NCBI RefSeq assembly: GCF_035594125.1
Contig: NC_087155.1
Location: 11,352,692 to 11,416,691, forward strand
Reading direction: 5' to 3'
Origin: Scylla paramamosain
Lineage: Eukaryota > Arthropoda > Malacostraca > Decapoda > Portunidae
Length of the DNA stretch: 64,000 nucleotides
Shown here: positions 44,386-56,350 of the stretch, one piece after another
How positions within the stretch are numbered: the first letter of the stretch is position 1
How the letters are laid out: each line of letters opens with the position of its first letter
Program-made: the position numbers and the translations under genes
Notes under the pieces: generated by a model
Seen by the model: the letters and a program-made list of their open reading frames with translations, nothing else
The model's database searches: none
Told to the model about the DNA's origin: nothing

Positions 44386-44901
44386 GAAGTCTTTTACATC
44401 GTACCAAAATCTAAACTTGAAGGAACTAAAAGGAATTTTAAACTATTGGGAATATATCAAAACTTTCGCCGCCAGAGTAAAGAATGAAAATCGAACGCTA
44501 GTCAGATGAAATTGCCGGAGTAATGACTGGGGCGGAACAATACGAAGCGGGGAGGGAGTCTGCGCAGTCAACTCTCATGCCCCCATACCCTCAAGGCTCT
44601 CCCCAGACTCCGACCCCTCCCGCTGTTTCCCTCCCTTCTCCCCCCCCATCAAGGTCTTCTGTCCCACTGCGGTTACCCCTCCCCCTTGCTTGTCCCCTTC
44701 GCTTCCCCCTCCCCCCTTGCCCCTCTGTCTACTGTTGCGTTAAAGTATGTCTGAAGTGTGGTGGATAAATACCAGTGTTGCAATACTTTTAACATATGTA
44801 TTTTTGTGAAGGTTTAATAATACACTGTAGTAGCTTGGAGGCAAAGGGAAATAATAAGTGTTGTATTTTGTGCTTCACTCACACTCCTTACGCACTTACA
44901 A

Positions 44902-44979
<78 letters not shown>
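44902..44979. repeat. (AGT)26 trinucleotide tract
   Basis: Pure AGT/TAG repeat. Confidence 0.97.
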
Positions 44980-45060
44980 AAAACCCGTTTAGTGTGCTCA
45001 GAGGTCGCCAGACTGACAACAAATACTTGCAGTTCCTCTCCCCCTAACAACACACAATCA

Positions 45061-45063
<3 letters not shown>

Positions 45064-45135
<72 letters not shown>
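45064..45135. repeat. (TC)36 microsatellite
   Basis: Pure TC repeat. Confidence 0.97.
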
Positions 45136-45137
<2 letters not shown>

Positions 45138-45596
45138 CACGTGAGCACAGATGGCCTGCAACAAGCAAAGCACAGACCCAGCAATCTGTCACGCAATCAC
45201 CGTCACACTGAACAACCTAATGACTCTCTACGCCATTTTTCCCCATCAATGGAGTTTACGTGGCATACTCAGTCCCCTCCTTCAGGTAACTCAAATTCCC
45301 AGCCATTTCTGAAGAGGACTTAAAAAGGCAGCTGTGCATCATTACCTTTGCCTCTCTGCCTCACCGCCTCCCCCTTAAGCAATGGGGTCCGTTCCGCTGC
45401 CCTTCCCTTCCTTCCAGCCTCCCTCTCCCTCTCTCTCACGCTCGCAAGCCACGGGAGACGCAGGTGTGTTTGTTTCGTCAAGCGTCGCTGTGTTCCACGT
45501 TGCAATAGTCTTACCAGCATGTCTTGCGTAAGCTGGGGTGCCCAAAGCCTGCTAACATGGTGCTGTCTCCCTTTTCCACTAGTGGTATTTCCTTTA

Positions 45597-45602
<6 letters not shown>

Positions 45603-45640
<38 letters not shown>
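45603..45640. repeat. (AC)19 microsatellite
   Basis: Pure AC repeat. Confidence 0.96.
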
Positions 45641-45642
<2 letters not shown>

Positions 45643-45788
45643 ATCATTCCATTTCTCGTCCATGCATTTTGTTTTTCATGAAATTATAACCGGAGTTTCT
45701 TCTTTCCAAGTTTGCAAACATTATAACCGTTTTAAAATGTTATGATATTCAATTCCTAGCAAACCTAAGTATCATAATTCTACGCATT

Positions 45789-45792
<4 letters not shown>

Positions 45793-45867
<75 letters not shown>

Positions 45868-45872
45868 AGAGA
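45793..45872. repeat. (AG)n microsatellite with one phase break
   Basis: About 40 units with GGA near 45849. Confidence 0.97.
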
Positions 45873-46392
45873 ACAAGGAAGGGGCAGCATGAGAAGCAAG
45901 ATGGATGGGGCGAGGAAAGGCGGAGTGTGTGTGTGTGGGGCAAGAAATGCGGAGGAGGAGAAAGTACGCAATACCACCTGAGTCTCGCAAAGAAGGTAGG
46001 AGCCTCACAAAACACCACCACTGTCTTCACCATGGTATATTTTAGCATTCATTACACGCTCCAGACCTCTAATAACGCAGGAGCCACGACGAAGAAGCTC
46101 GTGAGGATGAACCAAATACATACACAAGCAGGGACCGTGACATCATTCCAGACTGCACTTCCCACGCTCGCTTTGCATACACCCACTCAACGCAGATGCT
46201 CCGACGCGGCCCTGCTCTAAACCTGGTCACCGTGCTGTACTTTAAACACAAGGGAAGGAGAAACAGTAGCAGGAGACGTGTTGGGGAGGCATGAGAGTGT
46301 AATAAGCTGGAGTATGTAGTTAAATGTAGAATGTTTAAGATGGTAAAAAGGGAGATAGAGTTGTAATGCGTAATGCAGGTAAAGTTAAATCA

Positions 46393-46490
46393 CCTGTCTG
46401 TCTGTCTGTCTGTCTATCTGTCTGTCTGTCTGTCTGTCTGTCTGCCACCTCCCTCCCCCCTCTTTCTCTATCTGTCTATCTATCTATCTA
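46393..46490. repeat. (CTGT)n and (CTAT)n tetranucleotide tracts
   Basis: CTGT units at 46393-46444 with one CTAT variant; after a 23-bp C-rich gap the CTAT variant is itself repeated at 46468-46490. Confidence 0.93.
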
Positions 46491-47158
46491 GTCTTGCCCT
46501 CCTCCAAGCACGTGTCGCTCCGGTCCCTGACTTTCTCCTCCCCGCGTGGAAAATTCAGTCTTCCTCTTCCTCTTGGGATTGCCTCACTCACCCTCCTCTC
46601 CTCTGATGAACGGTATTCAAGCCTGACCTTTATATTCCTCGCTCCATTACTAACACTTCCTCGATCGTTTCCTTTCCAGTGTGTTCTTTTTTGTCATTCT
46701 TCTTTACTTCTGCTCATTGTTTTCGTTTTGTTTATTCGGTTGATGACTCTTAGCAAGGTACGCATTATCGACGTGTGTTCCTGCCTGTCAGTGCTGGGCT
46801 GTCATTCCTGCTGACTTATTAACCTTAAACAGCCGAGATTCCTTCATTAAAACTAGTCGTTCTTTCCCTGTAAAAAAAAATAGTTCACAATTTGGCTATC
46901 CAGAACTGTGTTTAAGCATCTGATCTGTGTTTAAAGCGTTGATCATCTCCATGCTTAAGCTACCTATCTGCTCACCCATCCCTACACGAAGAAACACGAA
47001 TCTAAACTAAACTAAATAAAAGAAAAACTACCTACGCCGGAGTAAAAGTACCGCTAAACAACAGCGAGGTACATTACTATACGAAAATAAGCAGCTGGCA
47101 AACACTGACGCTGAAGAAAAAAAAAATACAGAAAAAGAAAGGAAAAGAAAGTGCACCA
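46491..47158. other. no gene seen
   Basis: Ordinary sequence; a short tandem (AACTGTGTTTAAGCATCTGATC / CTGTGTTTAAAGCGTTGATC) lies at 46902-46945. Confidence 0.35.
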
Positions 47159-47181
47159 AGAGAGAGAGAGAGAGAGAGAGA
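47159..47181. repeat. (GA)11 microsatellite
   Basis: Short GA repeat. Confidence 0.93.
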
Positions 47182-47282
47182 TACCTACCCAGTGCTCTAC
47201 CCCCGCACCGTCCACCTCCCGCTCACACGGCCTCTACTTAATTACCCAAGAGTGCAAATGTTGCCAAAAGACACAAACCGAT

Positions 47283-47485
<203 letters not shown>

Positions 47486-47519
47486 AGTATAACAAGACGA
47501 TGACGATGATGAGAATGAA

Positions 47520-47680
47520 AAAGAGAAGGAGAAGGAGGAGGAGGAGGAGGAGGAGGAGGAGGAGGAGGAGGAGGAAAAGAAAGAAAGAAGAATAACAACA
47601 AATACAATGATGACAAGAACGAAAAGAAAACGAGGCAAGTTAATAGGAAACGAAAGAGGAGGAGGAGGAGGAGGAAATGA
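47520..47680. repeat. (GGA)n tract and purine-rich flank
   Basis: GGA units mainly at 47533-47575, with a second short block at 47655-47674. Together with 47283-47481 it forms about 400 bp of nearly pure purine on the plus strand. Confidence 0.93.
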
Positions 47681-49337
47681 AGAATGAGGAAGAGTTCAGT
47701 AACAGCAAAAATGACGATGACGATGCTGAGAGCGAAGATGAATGCCAGATACAGAAATAGGACACCGAGGAGGAAGGAGAGAAATATGAGGATTATGTAA
47801 CGTTACCTAACACCCCACCATACACCCCCAACCCCCTCCCATAACATTGCAACACTGCTACCGCTCATCACTCCTTCCTTCCAGTGATGCAGCGAAAGAA
47901 ATTAATTATACCGTGCTGGTTCCGCCAATGTTTGCTGGCGGCTGTTCCTCAATGATGGTAGTGATTATGAAGAGCACGTAGTTAATTACTGGTATATTAT
48001 ATGATTTTGTTATCGGAAACCTAAATTACTCTTCATAAGTCCACCCAGTAATTTAGTCTCAGTGAGTAAAATGTAAATTCACTTAACATTTTTAAGTTCT
48101 TTCATATTTTCCAAAGCGCTAGAATCTATATTTTACTCACATTTTTTTTTTTTTTTTTCACCTGCCCACTACCCAGTCTGCTAGTCTAGTGTCTCTACTG
48201 ACTAACAACCCTATTACCTTCCTCTCTTCTCCTGCAAGACCCTAACTACCCACCGTGCTACTTTCCGGTCTCTACCGCTAGCAACCCCATTACCTCCCTC
48301 TCTCCTCCAGACCTCCTTCACGACTCCTTCCTCCAAAAGCCAATCTGTACACCTGCCTATCACTGCCTTACCTTTCATCTATAGTTCTGTAACTCATCTC
48401 CCGCGCTGTCATCCCCACTGTCCTCCTACATCAGGCTTATCTACCCCTGTCTCCCACCAAGCCCCGCTGCGCACTGCCATGACTGCTCTGCTTCCTGCTC
48501 CCCTCTCCCATTCCCCTCGTCGCCCAGGTTACTGACGTTCCCTCCACGTCACCGTTTCCCAGCCCAATTTCAGGGAATATGACACCAACTGCTCAAATAT
48601 CGTCCGCTAAAGTTGGGCCCTTTTTCTTTGCCATATTTTCTTAAAGAGTTTCGCTTCACAAAGTTATCCACGACGATGCCATCTCGTCACCATGGTTTCT
48701 CTTTTACAAAGTGCACATAAAAAAAAAGTAATTCACTTTATTTTATTATTCCACTTTATCATACACTTTGCTTCCTCTTCCCACTTCTCACTTTATACTC
48801 TTATTTAATGCACTTTTAATTTCTCAACTTTTATAAATTTAATTAATCTAGCACGCTTATTTGGATTCCTCATCTGTGGGCGAGCCTTGAAACACAACCC
48901 CAACACTCCCCCCTCTTCTGCTGCTGGAACAAGCTGAGGCACTCCACCTGCTGGTGAGGTAAGTTCAGGCTCCCCAAGCACGCTTCTTACTGCTGAAGGC
49001 ATCACACACACACACACACATACACACACACGTTCCTGAGGTAGGGTCGTCTCATCACAGCTCCACACGTGCGTTGACGTATTACTGAACATTCTCCACA
49101 AAGGTCACTTTCGCTGGCAATAAGTGTTCATTATCATTACGCTTCAGTGCACATTTAGGATATTAACACAAAAAAGTTACAACCTCTGAAGTGGAAATTC
49201 CTTGGACACTTCAACTCAGTCCCCCTCCCAACACTCTAGAATTAAGGAAATAAGTATACAGTATAAATAAACTAAACAAAAAAATATTAGTTCATTAAAC
49301 CATTGATAAAACAATCTTTGAATAATTACACTCAGTT
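47681..49337. other. no gene seen
   Basis: Mixed sequence. T18 near 48143-48160; ACCCAGTCTGCTAG...CTCTACTGACTAACAACCC and a related CTCTACCGCTAGCAACCCC follow (48170-48300), a decayed duplication. A (CA)n stub lies at 49003-49031. No exon recognised. Confidence 0.4.
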
Positions 49338-49359
49338 TCTCTCTCTCTCTCATCTCTCT

Positions 49360-49414
<55 letters not shown>
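49338..49414. repeat. (CT)n microsatellite with two interruptions
   Basis: About 38 CT units; CATC near 49351 and CCTC near 49379. Confidence 0.97.
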
Positions 49415-49415
<1 letters not shown>

Positions 49416-49785
49416 GTATGCAAATAACTTAATTTTCTCCCTGTGAGGACCAGAGCTCGGCATCAAGGTCTCGGTGGCGGCGGGACGTAATTGAGAAGGA
49501 TAAAGATTTCCTCAGAATATCGAGGATTGGCCAATGGCGTGGCTGCGGTCAGGCAGGCCGCCCTCACACGCCCTGCTGCTGCGGTCACACCTAGGACAGG
49601 GATTCGCCCCATGGGATGGCTGTGGAGTGTCTTCTGTGGACCATGAAGTGATTTGAAAATGGAAAGTTTGAAGTGAAAATCCCGTACCGAAAAATGGAAG
49701 CCTTTTCGTTTTTTTTTTTTCTTCTTTTCTCTATCTTCCTTTTCGGTTTTTTTTTCTTTCTTTTTTCTATTTTTTTTTTTTTTTC

Positions 49786-49920
49786 AATAGCTGCTGGCAC
49801 CATAAGATTAATATATACTGTGACCTATTTTCAGTAGCAGCTGGTAACATTACATTAATATATACTACGTCTCTTTTTTTTCTGAATAGCTGCTGGCACC
49901 ATTACATTCATATATACAAC
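49786..49920. repeat. ~50-bp minisatellite, three units
   Basis: Units beginning AATAGCTGCTGGCACCAT (49786), AGTAGCAGCTGGTAACAT (49833) and AATAGCTGCTGGCACCAT (49885), each continuing TACATTAATATATAC. Steps of 47 and 52 bp; the inter-block spacers are T-rich. Confidence 0.88.
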
Positions 49921-50095
49921 TCTTCAAACACATACGAATTACAAACGAGGGAGGCCACGGAAAGTATCGTATGTTGGTCAGAGAGCCGCAGAAAAGATTG
50001 GAAACCACTATACTCGCTGGTACGTGAGACATAGCCAGCCATCTATCTCCCACCTCCCACCCAAGGAGGTACATCTTCTTGTCCCCACGCCTCTT

Positions 50096-50111
50096 TCTCT
50101 TCTCTTCTCTT

Positions 50112-50181
<70 letters not shown>
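50096..50181. repeat. (TCTCT)n-(CT)n tract
   Basis: Four TCTCT pentamers grade into about 32 CT units. Confidence 0.96.
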
Positions 50182-50183
<2 letters not shown>

Positions 50184-50254
50184 GGCAACGTACTCAAGAT
50201 CAAAACTGACTCACTCCTCGCCACCACCACCGCCTACCTCAACACCCACACTTA

Positions 50255-50268
50255 CCCCCCCCCCCCCC
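50255..50268. repeat. poly(C)14 homopolymer
   Basis: A run of about 14 C, unusual in this window, where A/T homopolymers dominate. Confidence 0.85.
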
Positions 50269-50994
50269 GCCAAGCACTCCATCATAATCTCATCTCTCTG
50301 CACTCTCCCAAGTTCCAATTACCTCACCGAGCTTACAATGGGCCGCGACTAGCCAGAAACACCTCATTGCTTCTCATCTCTCTTATTAGTACGTTCTGCG
50401 GTCTCCCGTTGCCTTGGTCACGGATTTCGCATCTAAACAACGCTCTAACCGCAGAAAATCGGATAAAATAACGGAGATTTCTACTGATAACATGACGTTC
50501 CGGATGACTGAGTGTGACAGAAGAGTGTGTGTATACTGTATTGTCTCGTTTAATAGCTGAGTAACATAATCACTTTCTCTTTTGTTTAGCTTTTTCCCTT
50601 GATGTTAATTCCACTGATGAACTTAAAATGTATTAATTGCCGGGTGTTGTAATGAGACTGTCAGTAGATCAAAGGGGATTAACACTGAAGTACAACACAC
50701 AACACAGCACAAGTGAGCTATTAAGTTTACACGATTTCTGAATGCCATTGTACTTGTCAGGTAATCCGTGGTGCAGAGAAATACTATATATTACTAGACA
50801 CTACGGCGCCTGCTCGCTTCACTGCCCTGCTTGCTCGGTTAATCTCTTTCCAAGGGCGAGTTTCCGTTACGGGCGAGCGGCATTAACTGGCGGAACTCTC
50901 TCCTTTAACGCGCAAATGATTACCCACGGCCGTCATTAAACACATTTCGGAAAGCTCAAATCCAAACATTTCCTTCAAATGAAAATAAACCATT

Positions 50995-50996
<2 letters not shown>
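50269..50996. other. no gene seen
   Basis: Ordinary sequence without recognised features. Confidence 0.35.
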
Positions 50997-51306
<310 letters not shown>

Positions 51307-51920
51307 CTGCCCGCGTGCCAGTCCGTCAGCTTGTTTGTCTGCCAGCGTGCGCGCCCACCTGCACGCCTACATCTGTACTCGTACATGCCTGCCGGCCCTC
51401 CTACCTGCCTGCGTGCCTGTATAGTGTCCGTGTGACTAATTACTGATCGGTTTGAGTGGTTTTCTGCGTCATCTGCTAAGCTGATTGGGTGACTGTTGGC
51501 TCGTTTGTTGAGTTCTGTTTGTGGCTGTCTGTTTGTCTGTCTCTCTGTGCATGAAGGGTTAAGAAAAGAATACAAACATCAAACAGCAAATATATCGTGA
51601 ATTAAACTTACTATAAAAGACCACAGGGAAAAGAAGTAGACGTCACCTCAACTTTAAAGGTAAATGTAAAGGTGACGCCATCTATTTTTATGAAGAGGAA
51701 CTACCGCGAAGTACGCATGTCGTGTAAAACAATGAAAGCCCATCCCCGCACATGCCTCTTGTCTGACCAAGCGAAGGCAAGGTCACTGAATTATTTTGTG
51801 CTCGTACAATATTCGTGTAGCTACCAACGGATTTTGTTCCCTCGCTTGAAGGCAGCAACATGCACGTCTGAACTGGGTAAGCTGTTCTTGTGTATAAGTT
51901 AATAGTAGCTATATATGGTG

Positions 51921-51921
<1 letters not shown>
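51307..51921. other. no gene seen
   Basis: 51307-51420 is a CTGCC/GCGTGCC-rich patch of degenerate short repeats. The remainder is ordinary sequence. Confidence 0.4.
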
Positions 51922-52010
<89 letters not shown>

Positions 52011-52012
52011 GC
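51922..52012. repeat. (TG)45 microsatellite
   Basis: TG to 52005, then GCGTGTGCGC. Confidence 0.97.
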
Positions 52013-52524
52013 GCTCGATTAAAAGTGCATTAAGCAACAAAACGTATGATATAATTAACAAAACCACTACAGCAGCTTTCAAATTCCTCTTTCTCGCCAT
52101 CCTGTCACGCAAAATGTTGTTACATATATTTAAAGGGCGAACTGTTTACATTGGCAGGCTGAATCAAACAGCAATGCGAATGCCTACGCAGCAGACGGCA
52201 GGCCAAGAAGGTAATCAAGAGGGTAGAGGGTAAAGTGAAGAAGAAAAAATATATATATTACCAAGAATGTGTTACTGTTTCAGAGGTTAAATTGGATACA
52301 AGATAATAAAAGAAGTAAGAGGAGCGCAACACAGATATTATAAAGGAAAGCCTGGACAGAAAACAGTGACGTGGAAAAAAAGAAAAAGGCAGAAGTGAAG
52401 GTGATGATAGGAATGGATCAATAACACACACACACACAAAATAAATAAATAAATAAAATATTCGTAATATCGCCTTACAAAGAACGAGATACAAAGGTAT
52501 ATTGCGTGCCTTCTATTATTACAG

Positions 52525-52631
<107 letters not shown>

Positions 52632-52828
52632 ACCACGCCCCAGCACGTGTCCAGCCACATGCAGGAAGAGGCCCAGCGGCAGTGGCGGTGGAAAAGCAAT
52701 ACAACTAGAGCACGGCCACGCCACTCGCCTGGTGATAGCAGTGCAATAAGCCAGCGAAAAATGCCCTAAATCCACACAAGACAAAGGAAAGTCAGTGCAA
52801 ACATATCTTCTTCACTGACTTCATGCAA

Positions 52829-52877
52829 CCTTCCTTCCTTCCTTCCTTCCCCCCACTTTTTTTTTTTTTTTTTTTAT
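52829..52877. repeat. (TTCC)n plus poly(T)
   Basis: Five TTCC units, a C-rich spacer and about 20 T. Confidence 0.9.
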
Positions 52878-52963
52878 CGAAGTGAATTAACAGGTGTGAT
52901 CTTGGCGTGCGCTGCAATATCTATGGGAGGGAAGGGTGGAAGGTGTAATGTAGACTGGCCCCT

Positions 52964-53177
52964 TATACTGAAAAAAAAACTTCTGCGCCTCATCTCTACT
53001 ACTTAAAAAAGGCTCTAAATGACGATATACTGCTTTTAAGGGTATTTTCTATGGTTCTGATGACAAACTAACAAGATTTCTACATGATTAATGGGAAAAA
53101 CACTCCTGAGAATCCAGCTAGACATCTCTACGGCCTTGGAAAACAGTCGGTGTGAGAGAGCAAAGCGTTTCCGAATA
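52964..53177 (-). mobile_element. MITE-like TIR element, copy 7
   Basis: About 214 bp in reverse orientation. One end is TACTGAAAA (diverged), the other GCGTTTCCGAA next to TA. Internal words: ATCTCTACTACTTAAAAAAGGCTC, ATGGTTCTGATGACA, CTAACAAGATTTCTACAT, ACACTCCTGAGAATCCAGCTAGACATCTCTACGGCC. Non-coding. Confidence 0.75.
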
Positions 53178-53206
53178 CGGGTGCAGCGTAGGGAGACAGT
53201 ACAGAG

Positions 53207-53370
53207 GTGAGGGTGGAGCAGAATGGAAAGTAGTGGTGGTACATTCGTGGTTAGAAGTTTTGTAACGTGTGGGTGGGGAAGGTGGAAGGTGTAATATGGT
53301 AGAATGGTGGTGGGAGATAACAGCACGGTGGTGAGGGTGGAGTGGAATGGAAGGTAGTGGTGGTACAGTG
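53207..53370. repeat. two-copy ~124-bp duplication
   Basis: GTGAGGGTGGAGCAGAATGGAAAGTAGTGGTGGTACA at 53207 recurs at 53331 with few changes. GAAGGTGGAAGGTGTAATATGG (53278) also resembles 52933-52953, on the other side of MITE copy 7, so the element may sit inside an older tandem array. Confidence 0.75.
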
Positions 53371-54201
53371 ATGGCTAAAAATCAAGCAACCTACCACGCT
53401 TACTTTGACAGTGTTCAGTGTTTTCTCTCAGTCTTTACTCATCTAGTCTGCTTGGAGTCTACCAGTTATCAAGGTTTCTAAACGGTGTAAGGAGACTGTC
53501 AAAGGATCAGAGGAGTTAAAATTGAGGCCAACACTAAAACAAATAAGAAAAGAGTGTGGCATGTTAAGAATTTCGACCGTGACTCTAGGCAAGCATGTGA
53601 GCGTTGCACGAGGGTGGAGTTGCGTCCTGCTCGGCCTCGGATCAATGAGGGTAATGCATGACTCTACATAGCTATTGATTGTCTTCACGTGCAGCAACGA
53701 CCGAGGCTATCTGTGGTATGCAGCCTGCTAGTGTTGGTGAACCGTGCTGCCACCATCGACTTTATAGCAAGACTGCAGAGGGAGGAAAATAAAAAGTTCC
53801 GAAAATCCGTGAAAACTGTTATGAAATATGTTTTTTGGATGGAGCAGCGTGAGAATCCTTAGTGACGGGACGGTAAGGTTAATCTCTACTGTGAGAAAAT
53901 GAAGCGGAAAGATAAACAAAGAAATTTCGTAGCTCTGTCAATATTAGAGTTACATAAACCATGACCGTCTTCCATCCACAACCCGCCAGTCCAGCCGTGT
54001 TCAACATAATGATCACCGCTGTTCACGTAACACGCGGCGGGACAGTCCGGCAAAGTAGCAAACTGAAGAGACACGAGGACCCAAGATCGGAAAAAAGATG
54101 CAATAATCCCATCACTTGGTGCTCTGGTACTGACTTTAAATACTTAACTTCCACAATAAATTAGTAGTTGATGCGGTGATCCAATAAACAAAGGTGGCAA
54201 G
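53371..54201. other. no gene seen
   Basis: Ordinary sequence with no exon recognised; presumed NOS1AP intron 1. Confidence 0.35.
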
Positions 54202-54265
54202 GGTGGTGGTGGTGGTGGTGGTGGTGGTGGTGGTGGCGGCAGTGACGGTGGTTTTGGTGGTGGTC
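54202..54265. repeat. (GGT)n trinucleotide tract
   Basis: Twelve GGT units then degenerate GGC, GGT and TGG triplets. Confidence 0.94.
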
Positions 54266-54561
54266 GTGTTGGGAGTATAAACATGTTCATATATTGATGG
54301 GGCGGCCTTGTCTATTAAGCAAAAGAGCAAACATTTGTATTTCCCTGCTGAGCATTTAAAGAAGACTCAGCCGGGACGAGGGCCCATACCCGAGCCAAGG
54401 TGAGCTCAATCAGCCCCACCTTGAGCCATATAGGTAACAGACAGGAGTCGTACACGGTCAATACAAGCAATAATACATACGCCCACTTACGTACCACTGC
54501 AGTGAACTGAAAACACACCTAATAAACTGAAAAAAGACATGGCAAGCTGATGAGACGATGC

Positions 54562-54563
<2 letters not shown>

Positions 54564-54643
<80 letters not shown>
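54564..54643. repeat. (GA)40 microsatellite
   Basis: Pure GA, about 270 bp downstream (in gene sense) of the NOS1AP exon 1 donor, so in the presumed intron. Confidence 0.97.
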
Positions 54644-54647
<4 letters not shown>

Positions 54648-54916
54648 CATTTTACAAACACCAAGACATTCTGGCCATAAACGAGTGACCAAATGGAAAC
54701 TAAGAAGCAATACACACACACATCACGGGAGAAGGAAACCGAAAAATAGACCAAGAGATGGAAGAAGAACAACGGGGGAGGCAATAGGGAAGGAACCAAG
54801 CTAGCGAGAACACCGGAGTAAAACAAGAAGGGAAGCGGGGCGTGGAAAGAAAACGTGTTGGCTGAGGAGGAGGAGGAGGAGAAGGAAGAACAACAGCAAC
54901 ATCAACCACCACTGAC

Positions 54917-55042
54917 CTTGACGTTGAACTTGATCCCATGGTTGAAGGCTTCCTCGGGGTGCAGCGGGATGCGGGAGTCGTAGTCATCGTTGGTCACCAG
55001 GTTGTACTGCTTCTTGCTCGGCATGCGCATCTTGGTCCGCAT
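54917..55042 (-). CDS. NOS1AP: NOS1AP (CAPON) orthologue, first coding exon (partial gene)
   Basis: NOS1AP is a cytosolic adaptor whose N-terminal PTB domain and C-terminal PDZ-binding tail link neuronal nitric oxide synthase to other partners. The exon reads 42 codons from ATG at 55042 to AAG at 54917, with two more in-frame ATGs at 55030 and 55024. The last starts MPSKKQYNLV, matching the family start MPSK..YNLV, so 55024 is the likelier start. RIPLH, EEAF.HGI and F follow as in the vertebrate protein just before the PTB core. A TGA lies in frame upstream. The exon ends in phase 0 at AAG|GTCAGT (donor GT 54916-54915). Nearly all codons end in G or C, unlike the AT-leaning surroundings. No later exon was found in the window, so intron 1 probably exceeds 54 kb. 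Family assignment is from remembered homologues. Confidence 0.85.
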
Positions 55043-55290
55043 TTGGGATCCCCACGACCCTCACTCAACCTCGACCGTAATCTGAATACAAGGCACTCGA
55101 ACCGTTCCCGCACGCACGGAATTATCCCGCGCCCCAAGGGACAAGCAGCGCCAGGAGGCCTTATCTGTGGCACATAGGTGATGCGTGGGCGGGCCGGTGC
55201 GGGTGGACGGGCGGCACAGGTCGGGCGGAGTTGCGGTCGTGGTGGGCGGACTTGGTATCAGTTACGTCACAAGAGTCGCCATTGACGTTA
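55043..55290 (-). promoter_or_regulatory. probable NOS1AP 5' UTR and GC-box/CRE promoter region
   Basis: GC-rich segment immediately upstream of the NOS1AP start. Four GGGCGG boxes (55187, 55209, 55223, 55244), a TTACGTCA CRE-like site at 55262-55269 and TGACGTTA near 55283. No TATA box at a convincing position. The transcription start is not determinable by eye; the function is inferred from position and motif density. Confidence 0.5.
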
Positions 55291-55801
55291 TATCACTATA
55301 GGTGTATTGAATGAGTGCTTTCAAGGACACCTTAAGGGAGGGGAAAAGAAACATCCATTAACTAACACACTCAATCTCACGTCCGCTTTGCCATATGACA
55401 TACACATACATACACACACACACACACACACATACACATTATACAGCACAGTTCTTGTTCATCTCAGTTTCTTTACACAACCGAGGAGGAGGCATCACCA
55501 AATCAACAGTTTCGACATCTTCCTTTAGTTTCAGAGTTTATGGAAAAATTCACTTCAACAGTCAAGGAAACAGCAGCGGGGTCAGCACTCTCACTGAGCG
55601 CACCTGAAAAACCGGTCGGAAGTGTTTGCTTACGTCACACACCAGGAATCGAGGACAAACCATAGAGAAACACGATCCTCAATATCCTGGCGAAGTAGTG
55701 ATCTGATAATATAGGTAAATGCCCTAAGTAAATAAAATCCTGCACATATTAAACAATTTATCTGGTATTATTTACGTTTCCTTTAATCCTGTAATGGTTC
55801 G
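55291..55801. other. no gene seen
   Basis: Mixed sequence with a (CA)n stub at 55409-55432. If a transcript diverges from the NOS1AP promoter it would start here, but no exon is recognisable. Confidence 0.3.
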
Positions 55802-56011
55802 TATTCTGAAACACTCTGCTCTCTCACCACGACTATTTTCAAAGACCACAGAGATGGTTACCCGGGTTCTCAAGAGTGTTTTCCCTGTTAATAATACAGA
55901 AATCTTGTTATTCTGTCACTGGAACCGTATAAACACGCTCAAAAACCCGTGTAACTTCAACTACAGCCTTTTGAATGTAGTGGAGATGCAACGCTTAAGT
56001 ATTTCAGAATA
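55802..56011 (+). mobile_element. MITE-like TIR element, copy 8
   Basis: About 210 bp, bordered by TA, starting TTCTGAAACACT and ending AAGTATTTCAGAA. It is the best-preserved forward copy: CTCTCACCACGACTATTTTCAAAG, AGATGGTTACCCGGGTTCTCAAG, TAATAATACAGAAATCTTGTTA, GTAACTTCAACTACAGCC, TTGAATGTAGTGGAGATGC. It lies 0.5 kb beyond the NOS1AP promoter region. Confidence 0.82.
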
Positions 56012-56326
56012 TGGTCCAATAGTTTACATTAAGGGTGGTGTCTTTATTATCCTCCCATTACTTATCCCTATTCCCGGATCCCTTCACTCTTATTCCAATT
56101 GTAATCCACTGCACAAGTTAACCCTTTGTTTACAGCAGCAGACGTCGCCGCTTCCCCTTTCGTTAACTACCGCCAAACTTCCTCGAGCACCTCCCTGGTC
56201 AGTCTCGTCACAGCAGGTGGCAACAGTCGCCTTTCCTGCTGATCTGAAGGGAGATAGAGATAGGTCTAGATCCCGCCAGGTCAAGACAGTGCTTCTTGAC
56301 TTTGAATCATCCAAAAGTGAGAAAGA

Positions 56327-56350
56327 GTGTGTGTGTGTGTGTGTGTGTGC
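56327..56350. repeat. (GT)12 microsatellite
   Basis: Short pure GT repeat. Confidence 0.93.
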
